The position numbers and the translations under genes were made by a program. Below are positions 1 through 9,217 of a DNA stretch of 64,000 nt, one piece after another; position 1 is the first letter of the stretch, and each line of letters opens with the position of its first letter. Origin of the DNA: Micromonospora sp. CP22 (GTDB taxonomy: Bacteria > Actinomycetota > Actinomycetes > Mycobacteriales > Micromonosporaceae); assembly GCF_009712475.1 (NCBI RefSeq), contig NZ_VCJO01000004.1, forward strand, positions 62,001 to 126,000, in the 5' to 3' direction. The notes beneath the pieces are model-generated. The model saw nothing but the letters and a program-made list of their open reading frames with translations, made no database searches and was not told the origin of the DNA.

Positions 1-1
1 G

Positions 2-118
2 CTCACCGACACCCTCGTCCCGCTGCGCCTGGACGAACCCGACCGGCCCCACCACGTCGACCCGAGTCGGCCGGTCGACACCCGACGCGCGCACCGACGC
101 CGATCCGCCACCGACTGA
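2..118 (+). CDS. 3' end of an unidentified protein (partial)
   Basis: An open frame enters from the left edge and ends at TGA 116-118, giving 38 C-terminal residues rich in Arg, Asp and Pro and ending RRRSATD. Too little is visible to name a family. It runs in the same direction as the following phosphodiesterase gene, 44 bases away. It could also be a chance open frame in G+C-rich DNA, although the tail composition is typical of a coding 3' end. Confidence 0.4.
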   Translation, partial: LTDTLVPLRLDEPDRPHHVDPSRPVDTRRAHRRRSATD

Positions 119-162
119 CCTCAGGTCGCCTACCGCCACCGGGGCCGGGCATACTGCGCCGC

Positions 163-933
163 GTGCCCACCACCACGCACCCCTACCTCGACGCGCCCGC
201 CCCGCTGGCCTTCGCGCATCGCGGCGGCGCGGCCGACGGCGACGAGAACACCGCGGCGGCCTTCGCCCGGGCGGTCGAGTTGGGCTACCGGTACATCGAG
301 ACGGACGTGCACGGCACCCGTGACGGGGTGGCCGTGGTGTTCCACGACGACACCCTGGAGCGGCTCACCGGGCAGCGTGGCCGGGTGGACGCGATGCGTT
401 GGGCGGACCTGGCGACGGTACGCGTCGGCGGCTCCGCCGTGGTGCCCCGCCTGGACGAGGTGCTCGGCGCGTGGCCGCAGGTGCGGTTCAACATCGACGT
501 CAAGTCCGACCGGGGCGTGACGCCCACGGTGACCACGGTCGATCGGCTCGACGCCGCCGAGCGGGTGCTGCTGGCCTCGTTCAGCGACGCCCGGCTGACC
601 AGGCTGCGGGCGTTGACCGGCGGGCGGGTCGCCACCGGTCTCGGCATGCGCGGCGTGGCCCGGCTGCGGTGGGCCTCGTGGACCGGTCGGCCGCTGCGGC
701 TGCCGCCGTCGGTGGTGGCCGCGCAGGTGCCGGTGCGCTACGGCCGGGTGCCGGTGGTGGACCGTCGGCTGCTGCGCACGGCCCACCGGCTCGGTCTCCA
801 GGTGCACGTATGGACGATCGACGAACCCACCGAGATGCACGAGTTACTTGATCTTGGAGTTGATGGCATCATGACCGACCACGTCGGCGTGCTGCGCGAC
901 GTCTACCGCAGCCGCGGCCACTGGGCCGCCTGA
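163..933 (+). CDS. glycerophosphodiester phosphodiesterase family protein
   Basis: Encodes 256 residues from a GTG start. The GDPD signature is clear near the N-terminus: AHRGG (about residues 18-22), ENTAAAF, then ETDVHGTRDG and VVFHDDTLERLTG, which supply the metal-binding and catalytic Glu, Asp and His residues. The C-terminal half keeps the TIM-barrel motifs VHVWTIDEP and LGVDGIMTDHVGVL. The family hydrolyses glycerophosphodiesters to sn-glycerol-3-phosphate and an alcohol. No signal peptide is visible, so a cytosolic enzyme of phospholipid turnover is likely. The MFS transporter gene follows after 20 bases and may be co-transcribed. Confidence 0.93.
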   Translation: MPTTTHPYLDAPAPLAFAHRGGAADGDENTAAAFARAVELGYRYIETDVHGTRDGVAVVFHDDTLERLTGQRGRVDAMRWADLATVRVGGSAVVPRLDEVLGAWPQVRFNIDVKSDRGVTPTVTTVDRLDAAERVLLASFSDARLTRLRALTGGRVATGLGMRGVARLRWASWTGRPLRLPPSVVAAQVPVRYGRVPVVDRRLLRTAHRLGLQVHVWTIDEPTEMHELLDLGVDGIMTDHVGVLRDVYRSRGHWAA

Positions 934-953
934 ACACCTGGGCGGAGGACCCC

Positions 954-2348
954 ATGGCCGAGACGGTCACCCCGGCGTCGCAGGACATCCCACCACCGCG
1001 AAGCACCCGACGCGAACGCACCGGCTGGTACTTCTACGACTGGGCCAACTCGGCCTTCCAGACCACCGTCATCACGGTCTTCCTCGGACCGTTCCTGACC
1101 AGCGTCGCGGAGGTGGCCGCCGGGTGTGAACTCGGCGCGGACGAGTGCGTCGGGTACGTGTACCCGCTGGGCATCAAGGTCGCCGCCGGCTCCTACTACC
1201 CGTACCTGATCTCCCTGTCGGTGCTGCTGACGGTCTTCGTGCTGCCGGTGATCGGCGCGATCGCCGACCGGTCACTGCACAAGAAGCGGCTCCTGGCCGC
1301 CACCGCGTTCACCGGTGCCGCCGCGACCATCGGGATGCTCTTCGTCACCGGGGACCGGTACCTGCTCGGCGGCGCGTTGTTCATGATCGCCAATATCAGC
1401 TTCGGCGCGGCGATCGTGGTGTACAACTCGTTCCTGCCGCAACTGGGCGGACCGGACGAGCGCGACGCGATATCCAGCCGGGGCTGGGCGTTGGGCTACC
1501 TGGGCGGCGGTCTGCTGCTGGCGTTGAACCTCGTCGCGGTGCAGTCGTTCGGCGACGGCACCGCCGAACGCACCCTGGATCTGGCCCGCTGGTCCATCGT
1601 CTCGGCCGGGCTGTGGTGGGCGGCGTTCACGCTGGTGCCGCTGCGCTGGCTGCGGGAGCACCCGACCGCCGCCGCGTTGGCCGCCGGCGGCGGGGGCAAC
1701 GTGCTCACCGACGGGTTCCGGCAGCTCGGTCGCACCCTGCGGGAGATCAAGGCGTACCCGTTGACGCTGTTCTTCCTGCTGGCGTTCCTGGTCTACAACG
1801 ACGGCATCCAGACCGTCATCACCCTGGCCAGCCAGTACGGCACCGAGGAACTGCGGCTGGGCCAGAGCACCCTGATCGTGACGATCCTGCTGGTGCAGTT
1901 CCTGGCCTTCGGCGGCGCGCTGGGGCTCGGTGCCCTGGCCGGGCGGATCGGGGCCTGGAAGACGGTCCTGCTCAGCCTGGTGCTGTGGACCGCCGTGATC
2001 GTCGCGGCGTTCCGGCTGCCGGCCGAGGCGCCGCTGCCGTTCATGGCGCTCGGCGCGGCCATCGGTCTGGTCCTGGGCGGCAGTCAGGCGCTGAGCAGGT
2101 CACTGTTCAGCCAGCTGATCCCGGCCGGCAAGGAGGGCGAGTACTACGGCTTCTACGAGATCAGCGACAAGGGCACCAGTTGGCTCGGCCCGTTGGCGTT
2201 CGGGCTGGTGTTCCAGCTCACCAACTCCTACCGGGTCGGCCTGGTATCCCTGTTGATCTTCTTCGTGGTCGGTTTCCTGCTGCTGCTGGCGGTGCCGATG
2301 CGCCGGGCCATCATCGCCGCCGGCAACACCCCACCCCGGGTGCTCTGA
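954..2348 (+). CDS. UMF1/Atg22-type MFS transporter
   Basis: Encodes a 464-residue polytopic membrane protein. The motif WYFYDWANSAF near residue 25 is diagnostic of the UMF1/Atg22 branch of the major facilitator superfamily. About a dozen hydrophobic segments follow, with a cytoplasmic central loop near residue 240. The C-terminal half carries GGSQALSRSLFSQLIP and GEYYGFYEISDKGTSWLGP, also typical of the group. Fungal Atg22 relatives export amino acids from vacuoles; bacterial substrates are largely unknown, so no substrate is assigned. GGCGGAGGA lies just before the ATG. Confidence 0.92.
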   Translation: MAETVTPASQDIPPPRSTRRERTGWYFYDWANSAFQTTVITVFLGPFLTSVAEVAAGCELGADECVGYVYPLGIKVAAGSYYPYLISLSVLLTVFVLPVIGAIADRSLHKKRLLAATAFTGAAATIGMLFVTGDRYLLGGALFMIANISFGAAIVVYNSFLPQLGGPDERDAISSRGWALGYLGGGLLLALNLVAVQSFGDGTAERTLDLARWSIVSAGLWWAAFTLVPLRWLREHPTAAALAAGGGGNVLTDGFRQLGRTLREIKAYPLTLFFLLAFLVYNDGIQTVITLASQYGTEELRLGQSTLIVTILLVQFLAFGGALGLGALAGRIGAWKTVLLSLVLWTAVIVAAFRLPAEAPLPFMALGAAIGLVLGGSQALSRSLFSQLIPAGKEGEYYGFYEISDKGTSWLGPLAFGLVFQLTNSYRVGLVSLLIFFVVGFLLLLAVPMRRAIIAAGNTPPRVL

Positions 2349-2440
2349 GCCGCCTGGCCCGCCGTCGCCGATGCGATGATCGACACCAGCGGCGGGCCAG
2401 CCGCGCGTACGGCGGGCACCCCGCACTAGGCTGCCGGTCC

Positions 2441-3181
2441 GTGACGACCGACGATGCCGTACCGACCTGCCTGGCCCGCACGCCGCTGCCCGGTGAGGGC
2501 GACAACCCGGCCGGGTGTGTCGCCGCCCGGGGCGTGGACGGGCGACCGGCGCACGCCGCCGCGCTGAGGTTCTACTGGGGGCCGATGGACTGCGGCAAGT
2601 CCACGATGGCGCTGCAGATGAACTACAACCACGCCCGGCAGGGACGCCGGGGACTGGTCACCACCCGCATCGACCGGTCCCTCGGCCCGCAGGTGACCAC
2701 CCGCATCGGGCTGGCCCACGAGGCCATCGAGGTGACCGACTCGCTGGACCTGCGCACGCTGGTACGCGACGCGTGGGCCGACGGGGTACGCGTGGACTAC
2801 CTGATCTGTGACGAGGCCAGCTTCTACGCGGTCGAGCACGTCGAGCAGATGGCCGACCTGGTCGACAGCTACGACGTCGACGTGTACGCCTTCGGCCTGG
2901 CCACCGACTTCCGCTCCAACCTGTTCCCGGCGGCGCAGCGGCTGTTCGAACTCGCCGACTCGGTGGCCCGGATCCAGGTCGAGGTGCTCTGCTGGTGCGG
3001 CCGGGAGGGTCTGCTCAACGCCCGCGTCGCCGACGGGCGGGTGGCCCGGGAGGGCGAACAGGTCGTCATCGGCGACACCGTCGACACCGCCGACGTGCGC
3101 TACCAGGTGCTCTGCCGGCGGCACCACCGTGCCGGTGACCTCGGCCCGCGCGGTGCCACGCCCCGCACCCGCCCCGAATAA
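2441..3181 (+). CDS. tdk: thymidine kinase (type II family)
   Basis: Encodes 246 residues from GTG 2441. The P-loop GPMDCGKST (residues 47-55) is followed by the Walker-B-like ICDEASF (Asp124, Glu125). The FGLATDFRSNLFPAAQRLFELAD stretch corresponds to the type II thymidine kinase region preceding the zinc site. CWCG and LCRRHH supply candidate zinc ligands. The enzyme phosphorylates thymidine with ATP in the pyrimidine salvage pathway. The first 40 residues lack conserved features, so GTG 2534 is a plausible alternative start. Length is slightly above the usual 190-220 residues because of that extension and a basic tail. Confidence 0.9.
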   Translation: MTTDDAVPTCLARTPLPGEGDNPAGCVAARGVDGRPAHAAALRFYWGPMDCGKSTMALQMNYNHARQGRRGLVTTRIDRSLGPQVTTRIGLAHEAIEVTDSLDLRTLVRDAWADGVRVDYLICDEASFYAVEHVEQMADLVDSYDVDVYAFGLATDFRSNLFPAAQRLFELADSVARIQVEVLCWCGREGLLNARVADGRVAREGEQVVIGDTVDTADVRYQVLCRRHHRAGDLGPRGATPRTRPE

Positions 3182-3288
3182 CGAAACGATCACCACGCGA
3201 ACCATTCCCCGGCGCCGCCCCCTTCTGATGCATGACGGAAGCAGACAGGGGCCGCGCCGGCCCGCACATCAGCGGGGGTACTGGACGA

Positions 3289-6200
3289 ATGAGGTTCGTG
3301 TTGCGGCGTGCCCGCGCCACGAAGGGCCTGCTGCTGGCGGCCACGGGAGTTGCGCTGGTGGCCACCGTGGCGCTCACCGGCCTGGCGGCGTACAACCGGG
3401 ACGTCGTCGACTCCGGCACCCGCAACGTGCTGGCCACGGCCACCGCCGAGGAACGGTCGATCCTGGTCCGCGCCTCCGCCGGACGCACCGAGCAGGCGCT
3501 GCGGGAACGCGACGGCGCGTTGCGGGAGCGGGTCGCGGCCGACCTGGCCGGTCTGCCGGCTCGGGTCAGCACCGCCGGGTACGCGGCCGGGCGGCAGCTG
3601 CGTGGTGACACCGGCGACGCCGTCGCCGACCGCAGTGGAGCCACCTACGCGTCGGTGATGTTCCTCGACGACCTGCCCGAGCATGCCCGGCTGGTCTCCG
3701 GCACGTGGCCGAGCGCCGGGGCCCGTCCGGTGCAGACCGCGATCGCCGAGGTGGCGGCGGTGACCCTGCGGGTGGGCGTCGGTGACCGCATCCCGATCAC
3801 CGACGGCCTCAGCGGCACGGTCACCGAGGTCGTCGTGACGGGCGTGTTCGCCCCCGTCGACCCGGATGCCGCGTACTGGCGGCTGGCGCCGGAGACGACC
3901 GTCGGTTCGCTGCCGCAGGCGGCCACCTACGGTCCGATGACGGTGTCCCGCGACGACTTCGTCACCCACTTCCTGGCCAACTCCTCCGCGGGCTGGCTGG
4001 TCGAACCCGACCTGGCCGGGGTCGGCCCGAACGCCCTGGACCGGCTCGCCGACGCCGCCGACCGGATCACCACCAGCACCCCGGCCGAGGCCGGGCTCGG
4101 CGAGTCCGCGGTGGCCAGCAGTGATCTGGTCGCCCTGGTGCACCGCCTGCAACAGGCCACCCTGGTCGGCCGCTCCGCCCTGGTGACCCCGATGCTGCTG
4201 GTGGTGGTGCTCGGCGGGTACGCGCTGCTGCTCGTGGCGATCCTGCTCACCGAGCACCGGCGGGGCGAGACCGCGCTGCTGCGGGCGCGGGGCGCGGCCC
4301 GCTGGCAGCTTGCCGGGCTGACCGCCCGGGAGGCCACCCTGGTCGTCCTACCGGCCGTGCTGCTGGCCCCGCCGCTCGTCCTGGCGTTGCTGGGGCTGGC
4401 CGACCGGGTGCCCGGACTCGCCGCCGTGTCGTTCCGCCCGACGCCCTCGGGCGACCCGCTGGTGTGGCTGGTGACCGGGCTCGCCGCCGCTGGCTGCGCC
4501 GTGGCGATGATCGGCCCGAGCCTGCGCCGGGGCGACAGTTACGTCGCCGAGCTGGCCAGCCGATCCCGCCCGAGCCGGCGCGGTCTGGTGCAGCGCGCCG
4601 GGGTGGACATCCTGCTGGTCGGCCTGGCCCTGCTGGGCTGGTACCAGCTCAGCAGGTACTCCTCGCCGCTGTCGCGCTCTCGGGGCGGCGAGTTGGGCGT
4701 CGACCCGCTGCTGGCCGCCGCGCCGACGATCGGTGTGCTGGCCGGCGCGGTCCTCGCGTTGCGGCTGCTGCCGCCGCTGGTCCGGCTGGCGGAACGCTGG
4801 CTGGACCGCAGGCCGTGGACCGGCGTCCTGCTCGGCACCTGGCAGGCCGGTCGACGCCCGCACGCCGGCCCGGTGCTGCTGCTCGCCCTCGCCGTGGCGG
4901 TCGGCACCCTCGCCTGGTCGCTCGCCGGGACGTCACAACGGTCCCTCGACGACCAGGCCGCCCACCGGGTCGGCGCCGACCTGCGCCTGACCGAGGTCAA
5001 GGGCAGCGCCCCCGACGACCGCGCCGACCAACTCGCCGACCTGCCGGGAGCCGGATCGGTGCTGCCGGTCTGGCGGGAGCCGGTGCGGCTCGGCTCCGGC
5101 GTGGAACCGGCCACCATGCTGGCGATGGACGCCGAGGCCGCGACCTCGGTGCTGCGGCTGCGTCCCGACCTGGCCGGTGGTTCCACCGACCGGCTGCTCG
5201 GCGGCCTCGCCGCCGCGCGGGCGCAGGCACCGCAGACCCTGCTGCCGGTGGGCACCCGGCGACTGACCGGCCAGCTGCGTACCCGCAGCGACGTCGACAA
5301 CGGCACGCGCATCCGCCACGACGTGGTGCTCGCCGACGCCCGTGGGGAATACCACCGGCTGACCTTGGGCACCACCGGTTGGGACGGCGAGCCGCTGCGG
5401 TTCTCCGTCGAGCTGCCGGCCGGCGACGAGCCGTGGCGGCTGGCCGGTTTCACCACCGACACCTTCGCCGGCCCCCGGCTGAGCCTCGACTGGCGGCTGT
5501 CGAACCTGCGGGCCAGCCCGGACTCGACCACCGGCACCCCGGTGGAGTTGGCCGGCCCGTGGCAGCTGGTCGACCGGGCGGGCACCGCCGCCGCGTCGAC
5601 GGTTTCCGGCACCACCCTGGCCGGACGCTACGAACGGGACGTGTCGGTGGGCTGGCAGGTCCGGGACATCCCCATGCAGCTGGCCGTCACCACGGCGGCC
5701 GGCACCGAGCGGGTACCGGTGGTCGCCACGGGTGCGGCGCTGGACCTGCTGCACGTCGACGTCGGGGCGCAGACCCGACTGTTCCTGGGTGGCGGCGAGG
5801 TCGACGTCGTCGTGGTGGACCGGGTGGCGGGTCTGCCCGGCGATGTGGCCGACGCCGCGTTGCTGGTCGACCTGCCGTCGTTGCGGGACCGACTGTTCCA
5901 CGAGCGGGGCATCGTCCGCGCGCCCCAGGAGTGGTGGGTCGCCGCCCGGCCCGGTGCGGCGGCACAGGTGGCCACCGCCGCCGCCGCGCTCGGTGAGCTG
6001 GCCGTGCTGGATCGTCAGGACGTCGCCGACGAGTTGGCTCGCGACCCGTTCGGCGTGGGTGCCCGAGGCGCGCTCTTCGTCGCCGCTGTCGCCGCCGTGC
6101 TGTTGGCCGCGGTGGGTGTGGCCGTGGACGTCAGCGCTACGGCCCGACGGCGGGCCCGGGAACTGGCGGTGCTGCACACCCTCGGCGCGGGGCACCGCCT

Positions 6201-6486
6201 GGTGGCCCGGTCGCTGCTGGCCGAGCAGTCGTTCCTGGCCGGCATGGGTGTGCTGGTGGGGCTGGCGGTGGGGGTCGCCGTGGCGGCGACGATGGCCCCG
6301 CTGGTGATCCTGACCGCCTCGGCGGACCGCCCCGACCCCCCACCGTTGCTCAGCGTCGACTGGCCGCCGGTGCTGGGTACCGGCATCGGGCTGCTGGCGC
6401 TGGCCCTGGCGTTCAGCGCCGCCGTGTCGGTCAGCGTGCGGCGACGGCTCACCGCCGCGCACCTGCGCGCCGGGGAGGACCAGTGA
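3289..6486 (+). CDS. FtsX-like ABC transporter permease (large, 1065 aa)
   Basis: Starts RFVLRRARATKGLLL with an N-terminal membrane segment followed by a large extracytoplasmic MacB_PCD-like region. A first FtsX core lies near residues 290-430 (hydrophobic helices around TEHRRGETALLRARGA), and a second FtsX domain at the C-terminus carries RRRARELAVLHTLGAGHRLVARSLLAEQ. The duplicated FtsX architecture is typical of actinobacterial MacB-type mechanotransmission or lipoprotein/peptide-exporting ABC systems. ATG 3289 is preferred over ATG 3232 because AGCGGGGG lies upstream and the extra 19 residues are hydrophilic. It heads a four-gene operon with a second permease and two ATPases. Confidence 0.88.
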   Translation: MRFVLRRARATKGLLLAATGVALVATVALTGLAAYNRDVVDSGTRNVLATATAEERSILVRASAGRTEQALRERDGALRERVAADLAGLPARVSTAGYAAGRQLRGDTGDAVADRSGATYASVMFLDDLPEHARLVSGTWPSAGARPVQTAIAEVAAVTLRVGVGDRIPITDGLSGTVTEVVVTGVFAPVDPDAAYWRLAPETTVGSLPQAATYGPMTVSRDDFVTHFLANSSAGWLVEPDLAGVGPNALDRLADAADRITTSTPAEAGLGESAVASSDLVALVHRLQQATLVGRSALVTPMLLVVVLGGYALLLVAILLTEHRRGETALLRARGAARWQLAGLTAREATLVVLPAVLLAPPLVLALLGLADRVPGLAAVSFRPTPSGDPLVWLVTGLAAAGCAVAMIGPSLRRGDSYVAELASRSRPSRRGLVQRAGVDILLVGLALLGWYQLSRYSSPLSRSRGGELGVDPLLAAAPTIGVLAGAVLALRLLPPLVRLAERWLDRRPWTGVLLGTWQAGRRPHAGPVLLLALAVAVGTLAWSLAGTSQRSLDDQAAHRVGADLRLTEVKGSAPDDRADQLADLPGAGSVLPVWREPVRLGSGVEPATMLAMDAEAATSVLRLRPDLAGGSTDRLLGGLAAARAQAPQTLLPVGTRRLTGQLRTRSDVDNGTRIRHDVVLADARGEYHRLTLGTTGWDGEPLRFSVELPAGDEPWRLAGFTTDTFAGPRLSLDWRLSNLRASPDSTTGTPVELAGPWQLVDRAGTAAASTVSGTTLAGRYERDVSVGWQVRDIPMQLAVTTAAGTERVPVVATGAALDLLHVDVGAQTRLFLGGGEVDVVVVDRVAGLPGDVADAALLVDLPSLRDRLFHERGIVRAPQEWWVAARPGAAAQVATAAAALGELAVLDRQDVADELARDPFGVGARGALFVAAVAAVLLAAVGVAVDVSATARRRARELAVLHTLGAGHRLVARSLLAEQSFLAGMGVLVGLAVGVAVAATMAPLVILTASADRPDPPPLLSVDWPPVLGTGIGLLALALAFSAAVSVSVRRRLTAAHLRAGEDQ

Positions 6487-6535
6487 CCGTGAGCAGCGCA
6501 CCGCGTCCCGCAGTCGCGAACGAAAGGCCGATCCA

Positions 6536-9217
6536 GTGACCGCGAGGCGGATCAGGGCGTACGCCGGGCAGGCGGTCCTGCTGGCGGTGTTGGGACTGGT
6601 GGCGGCGCTGCTGCTGACCGCCGCTCCCCGGCTGACCGGCGAGTACGCCGACCGGGGGTTGCGCGCGGACGTGGCCGGTCTGCCGCACCTGGTTCGTGAC
6701 GTGTCGTTGGCGGTGGAGCGGCCCGCACCGGCCGCGACCGGGCAGGCCGACCTGGACCGGTATGCCGCCGAGTTGCCGTCGCCGCTGCCGAACCTGGTGG
6801 ACCGTCGCTGGTACGCGGCGTCGTTGGACGAGGAACACCTGATCGCCGTCGGCGACGCCCCGCCGATGGACGGCGGGGCGCGCAAGATGTTCGGGCTGCG
6901 GGCCCAGACCGGTGTCGAGGAGGCGGCCGAACTGACCGCCGGGCGGTGGCCGGGCACCCGTCCGGGCGGGCCGGCGGAGGTGGTCGTCTCCACGGCGGTG
7001 GCCGAGACGCTGTCGTTGCGCGTCGGGCAGCGGCTCTCCTTCGCCGGGCGGGACGGGCAGGCGGGCGCAAAGGTCGTCGGGGTGTTCACGCCACGTGACG
7101 TCGCCGACCCGGTCTGGGACGACCTGGGGTACGCCCTGGAGCCGGTGACCCCGGCGCTGGACGGTGAGCCGTACGTGGTGGCCGGGGTGACCGACTGGGT
7201 CGGTGTGGACGTCGTGGCCGCCGGTACCGGGGTGTCCACGGTCAGCGGCTGGCGGTACCGCCTCGACGAGCGGCGGCTGGAGTCGGCGACGCTGGAGTCG
7301 GTGACGGCGGCGGTGGCCGAGGCGCGCCGCATGTCGTGGGGATCGGGAGCGACCGTGCAGACGTCGCTGGACGGCGCGTTGTCGCGCTTCGCCGACCAGT
7401 TGCACGCCGTGCAGGCCCTGCTCGCGGTGGTGCAGGCGGGTCTGGTCGCCAGCCTGTTGGGGCTGATCCTGTTGGCCGCCCGGTTGACGGTGCTGCGGCG
7501 GCGTGACGAGTTCGCGTTGCTGCGGGCCCGGGGTGCCGCGTTGACCGCCATCGGGTCGCGGACCCTGGCCGAGTCGGCGCCTGTGCAGCCGCTGGCGGTG
7601 CTGGTCGGTTGGTTCGTCGGGACCAGGGTGCCCGGCCCTGAGGGGACGTTCCCGTGGCCGGTGCTGGTGGTGGCGGTGTTGACCACCGTGGTGGTGCCGG
7701 TGCTGGCGATGCACTCGCAGCGGCGGGTCGGGGTGGTCGGTGGGCGCGCCGACGTCGCCTGGCGACGCCCGTCGGTGCGGCGGCTGACCGTCGAGGCGGG
7801 TGTGCTGGTGGTGGCCGGGATCGGGGTGGTGCTGTTGCGCCGCCGTGGCCTCGATCCGGGCGCCGGTGTCGACGCGTACCTCAGTTCGGTGCCGGTGCTG
7901 GTCGCGGTGGCCGCCGCGGTGGTGGCGGTACGACTGCTGCCGTGGCCGCTGCGGCTGGCCGGTCGGCTGGCGGCGCGGGCCCGGGGTGTGTCGCTGTTCC
8001 TCGGGGTGGCCCGCGCCGGGCGCGGCGCGCCGGTGGCGTTGGGGCCGCTGGCGGTGTTGATCGTCGCGGTCAGCACCGGGGTCTTCGGCGGGGTGGTCAC
8101 CACGGCCGTCGACGCGGCCCGGGACCGGGCGACCACGTTGACGGTGCCGGCGGATGCCTGGCTGACCGGGTACACCTTCTCCCCTGACGCGGAGCACGCG
8201 TTGGCCCGCACGCCCGGGGTGACGGCGCTGGCCCGGGTGTGGGTGGACTCGAACCGGCGGCTGGTGGCGGACGCCGCGACGCCGTCGCGGCAGCTCGGCA
8301 CGGCGCGGGTGCTGGTGGTGGACGCCCCCGCCTTCGCCGAGGTGGTGGCGCGCAGTGGCGTCGACGTGGACGTGCCCGCCGCGCTGACCTCGGCCGCCCG
8401 GGGCGACGGGCCGGTGCCGGCGGTGGTGTCCCCGGCGGTGGCCGACGGGCTCGGCGACCGGGCCGCCGTCGACGTGCAGAGCAGGTGGTACGAGTTCCGG
8501 GTGGCCGGGGTGACCGACACCTTCCCCGGGGTGGGGGTCGGCACCGAACGGTTCGTGGTGCTGCCCTGGCAGGCGCTGCCCGAGTACGAGCACACACCGA
8601 TCATCCCGAACCGGTATCTGGTCGCCGGTGACGACATCGACGCCGCGCACCTGCTGGAGGTGGCCGACGAGGCCCAGCGGCAGCGGCAGTCCGAGGTGCT
8701 CGGCGTGCCGGTGACACGCACGCAGCTGCCGGCGTCGTTGCAGACCTGGCGGGCCTACCGCGGGGAACTGGACCGGTCCGGGGCCAACGACGTGCTGACG
8801 CTGGCGTTCACCGCCGGTGCCGCCGGGGGCAGCGCGCTGGCCGTCCTCGCGGTCGGCTTCGCGGTGGCCGCCGATGCCGGCGGTCGAGGTCGGATGCTGT
8901 CCCGGTTGCGCACCCTGGGCCTGTCGGCCGGGCGGGGCCGCCGGTTGCTGGTGTACGAGTTGGTGCCGTTGGTGCTGGTCGCGGCGGTGACCGGGGCGGC
9001 GGTGGGTGCGGCCCTGCCCCGGATCCTCGGATCCGCTCTGGGGTTGTCGGCGTTCGCCCCCGGGGTGCCGATCCGCGAGCACCTGGATCCGCTGGTCCTG
9101 GCCTCGGTCCTGGGGCTGGTGGTGGTGGGCCTGGCGGCCGGGTTGGCGGTGGAGAGCCTGATGAACCGACGGATGCGCCTCGGTGATGCGCTGCGTCTGG
9201 GAGAGGAGAACTCATGA
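6536..9217 (+). CDS. FtsX-like ABC transporter permease (893 aa)
   Basis: Begins MTARRIRAYAGQAVLLAVLGLVAALLL, a basic stretch plus a first transmembrane helix. An extracytoplasmic region of about 230 residues and an FtsX core with RRDEFALLRARGAAL follow, then further helices and a second FtsX-like domain near the end (RGRMLSRLRTLGLSAGRGRRLL). The GTG start lies 49 bases after the first permease. Its stop overlaps the ATG of the ATPase gene by four bases (ATGA), so translation is probably coupled. It likely partners with the preceding permease or works as a homodimer. The substrate cannot be told from sequence. Confidence 0.87.
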   Translation: MTARRIRAYAGQAVLLAVLGLVAALLLTAAPRLTGEYADRGLRADVAGLPHLVRDVSLAVERPAPAATGQADLDRYAAELPSPLPNLVDRRWYAASLDEEHLIAVGDAPPMDGGARKMFGLRAQTGVEEAAELTAGRWPGTRPGGPAEVVVSTAVAETLSLRVGQRLSFAGRDGQAGAKVVGVFTPRDVADPVWDDLGYALEPVTPALDGEPYVVAGVTDWVGVDVVAAGTGVSTVSGWRYRLDERRLESATLESVTAAVAEARRMSWGSGATVQTSLDGALSRFADQLHAVQALLAVVQAGLVASLLGLILLAARLTVLRRRDEFALLRARGAALTAIGSRTLAESAPVQPLAVLVGWFVGTRVPGPEGTFPWPVLVVAVLTTVVVPVLAMHSQRRVGVVGGRADVAWRRPSVRRLTVEAGVLVVAGIGVVLLRRRGLDPGAGVDAYLSSVPVLVAVAAAVVAVRLLPWPLRLAGRLAARARGVSLFLGVARAGRGAPVALGPLAVLIVAVSTGVFGGVVTTAVDAARDRATTLTVPADAWLTGYTFSPDAEHALARTPGVTALARVWVDSNRRLVADAATPSRQLGTARVLVVDAPAFAEVVARSGVDVDVPAALTSAARGDGPVPAVVSPAVADGLGDRAAVDVQSRWYEFRVAGVTDTFPGVGVGTERFVVLPWQALPEYEHTPIIPNRYLVAGDDIDAAHLLEVADEAQRQRQSEVLGVPVTRTQLPASLQTWRAYRGELDRSGANDVLTLAFTAGAAGGSALAVLAVGFAVAADAGGRGRMLSRLRTLGLSAGRGRRLLVYELVPLVLVAAVTGAAVGAALPRILGSALGLSAFAPGVPIREHLDPLVLASVLGLVVVGLAAGLAVESLMNRRMRLGDALRLGEENS

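Noticed and set aside
4933..8721. Long minus-strand open frame (1262 codons) across the two permease genes
   Set aside because: It is the mirror of strongly supported FtsX-type genes. Its translation is Ser/Thr/Ala/Arg-rich without motifs, a usual artefact of high G+C third positions.
6449..9082. Second long minus-strand frame over the permease gene
   Set aside because: The His/Gln/Arg/Gly-rich low-complexity translation and complete overlap with a real gene mark it as a shadow.
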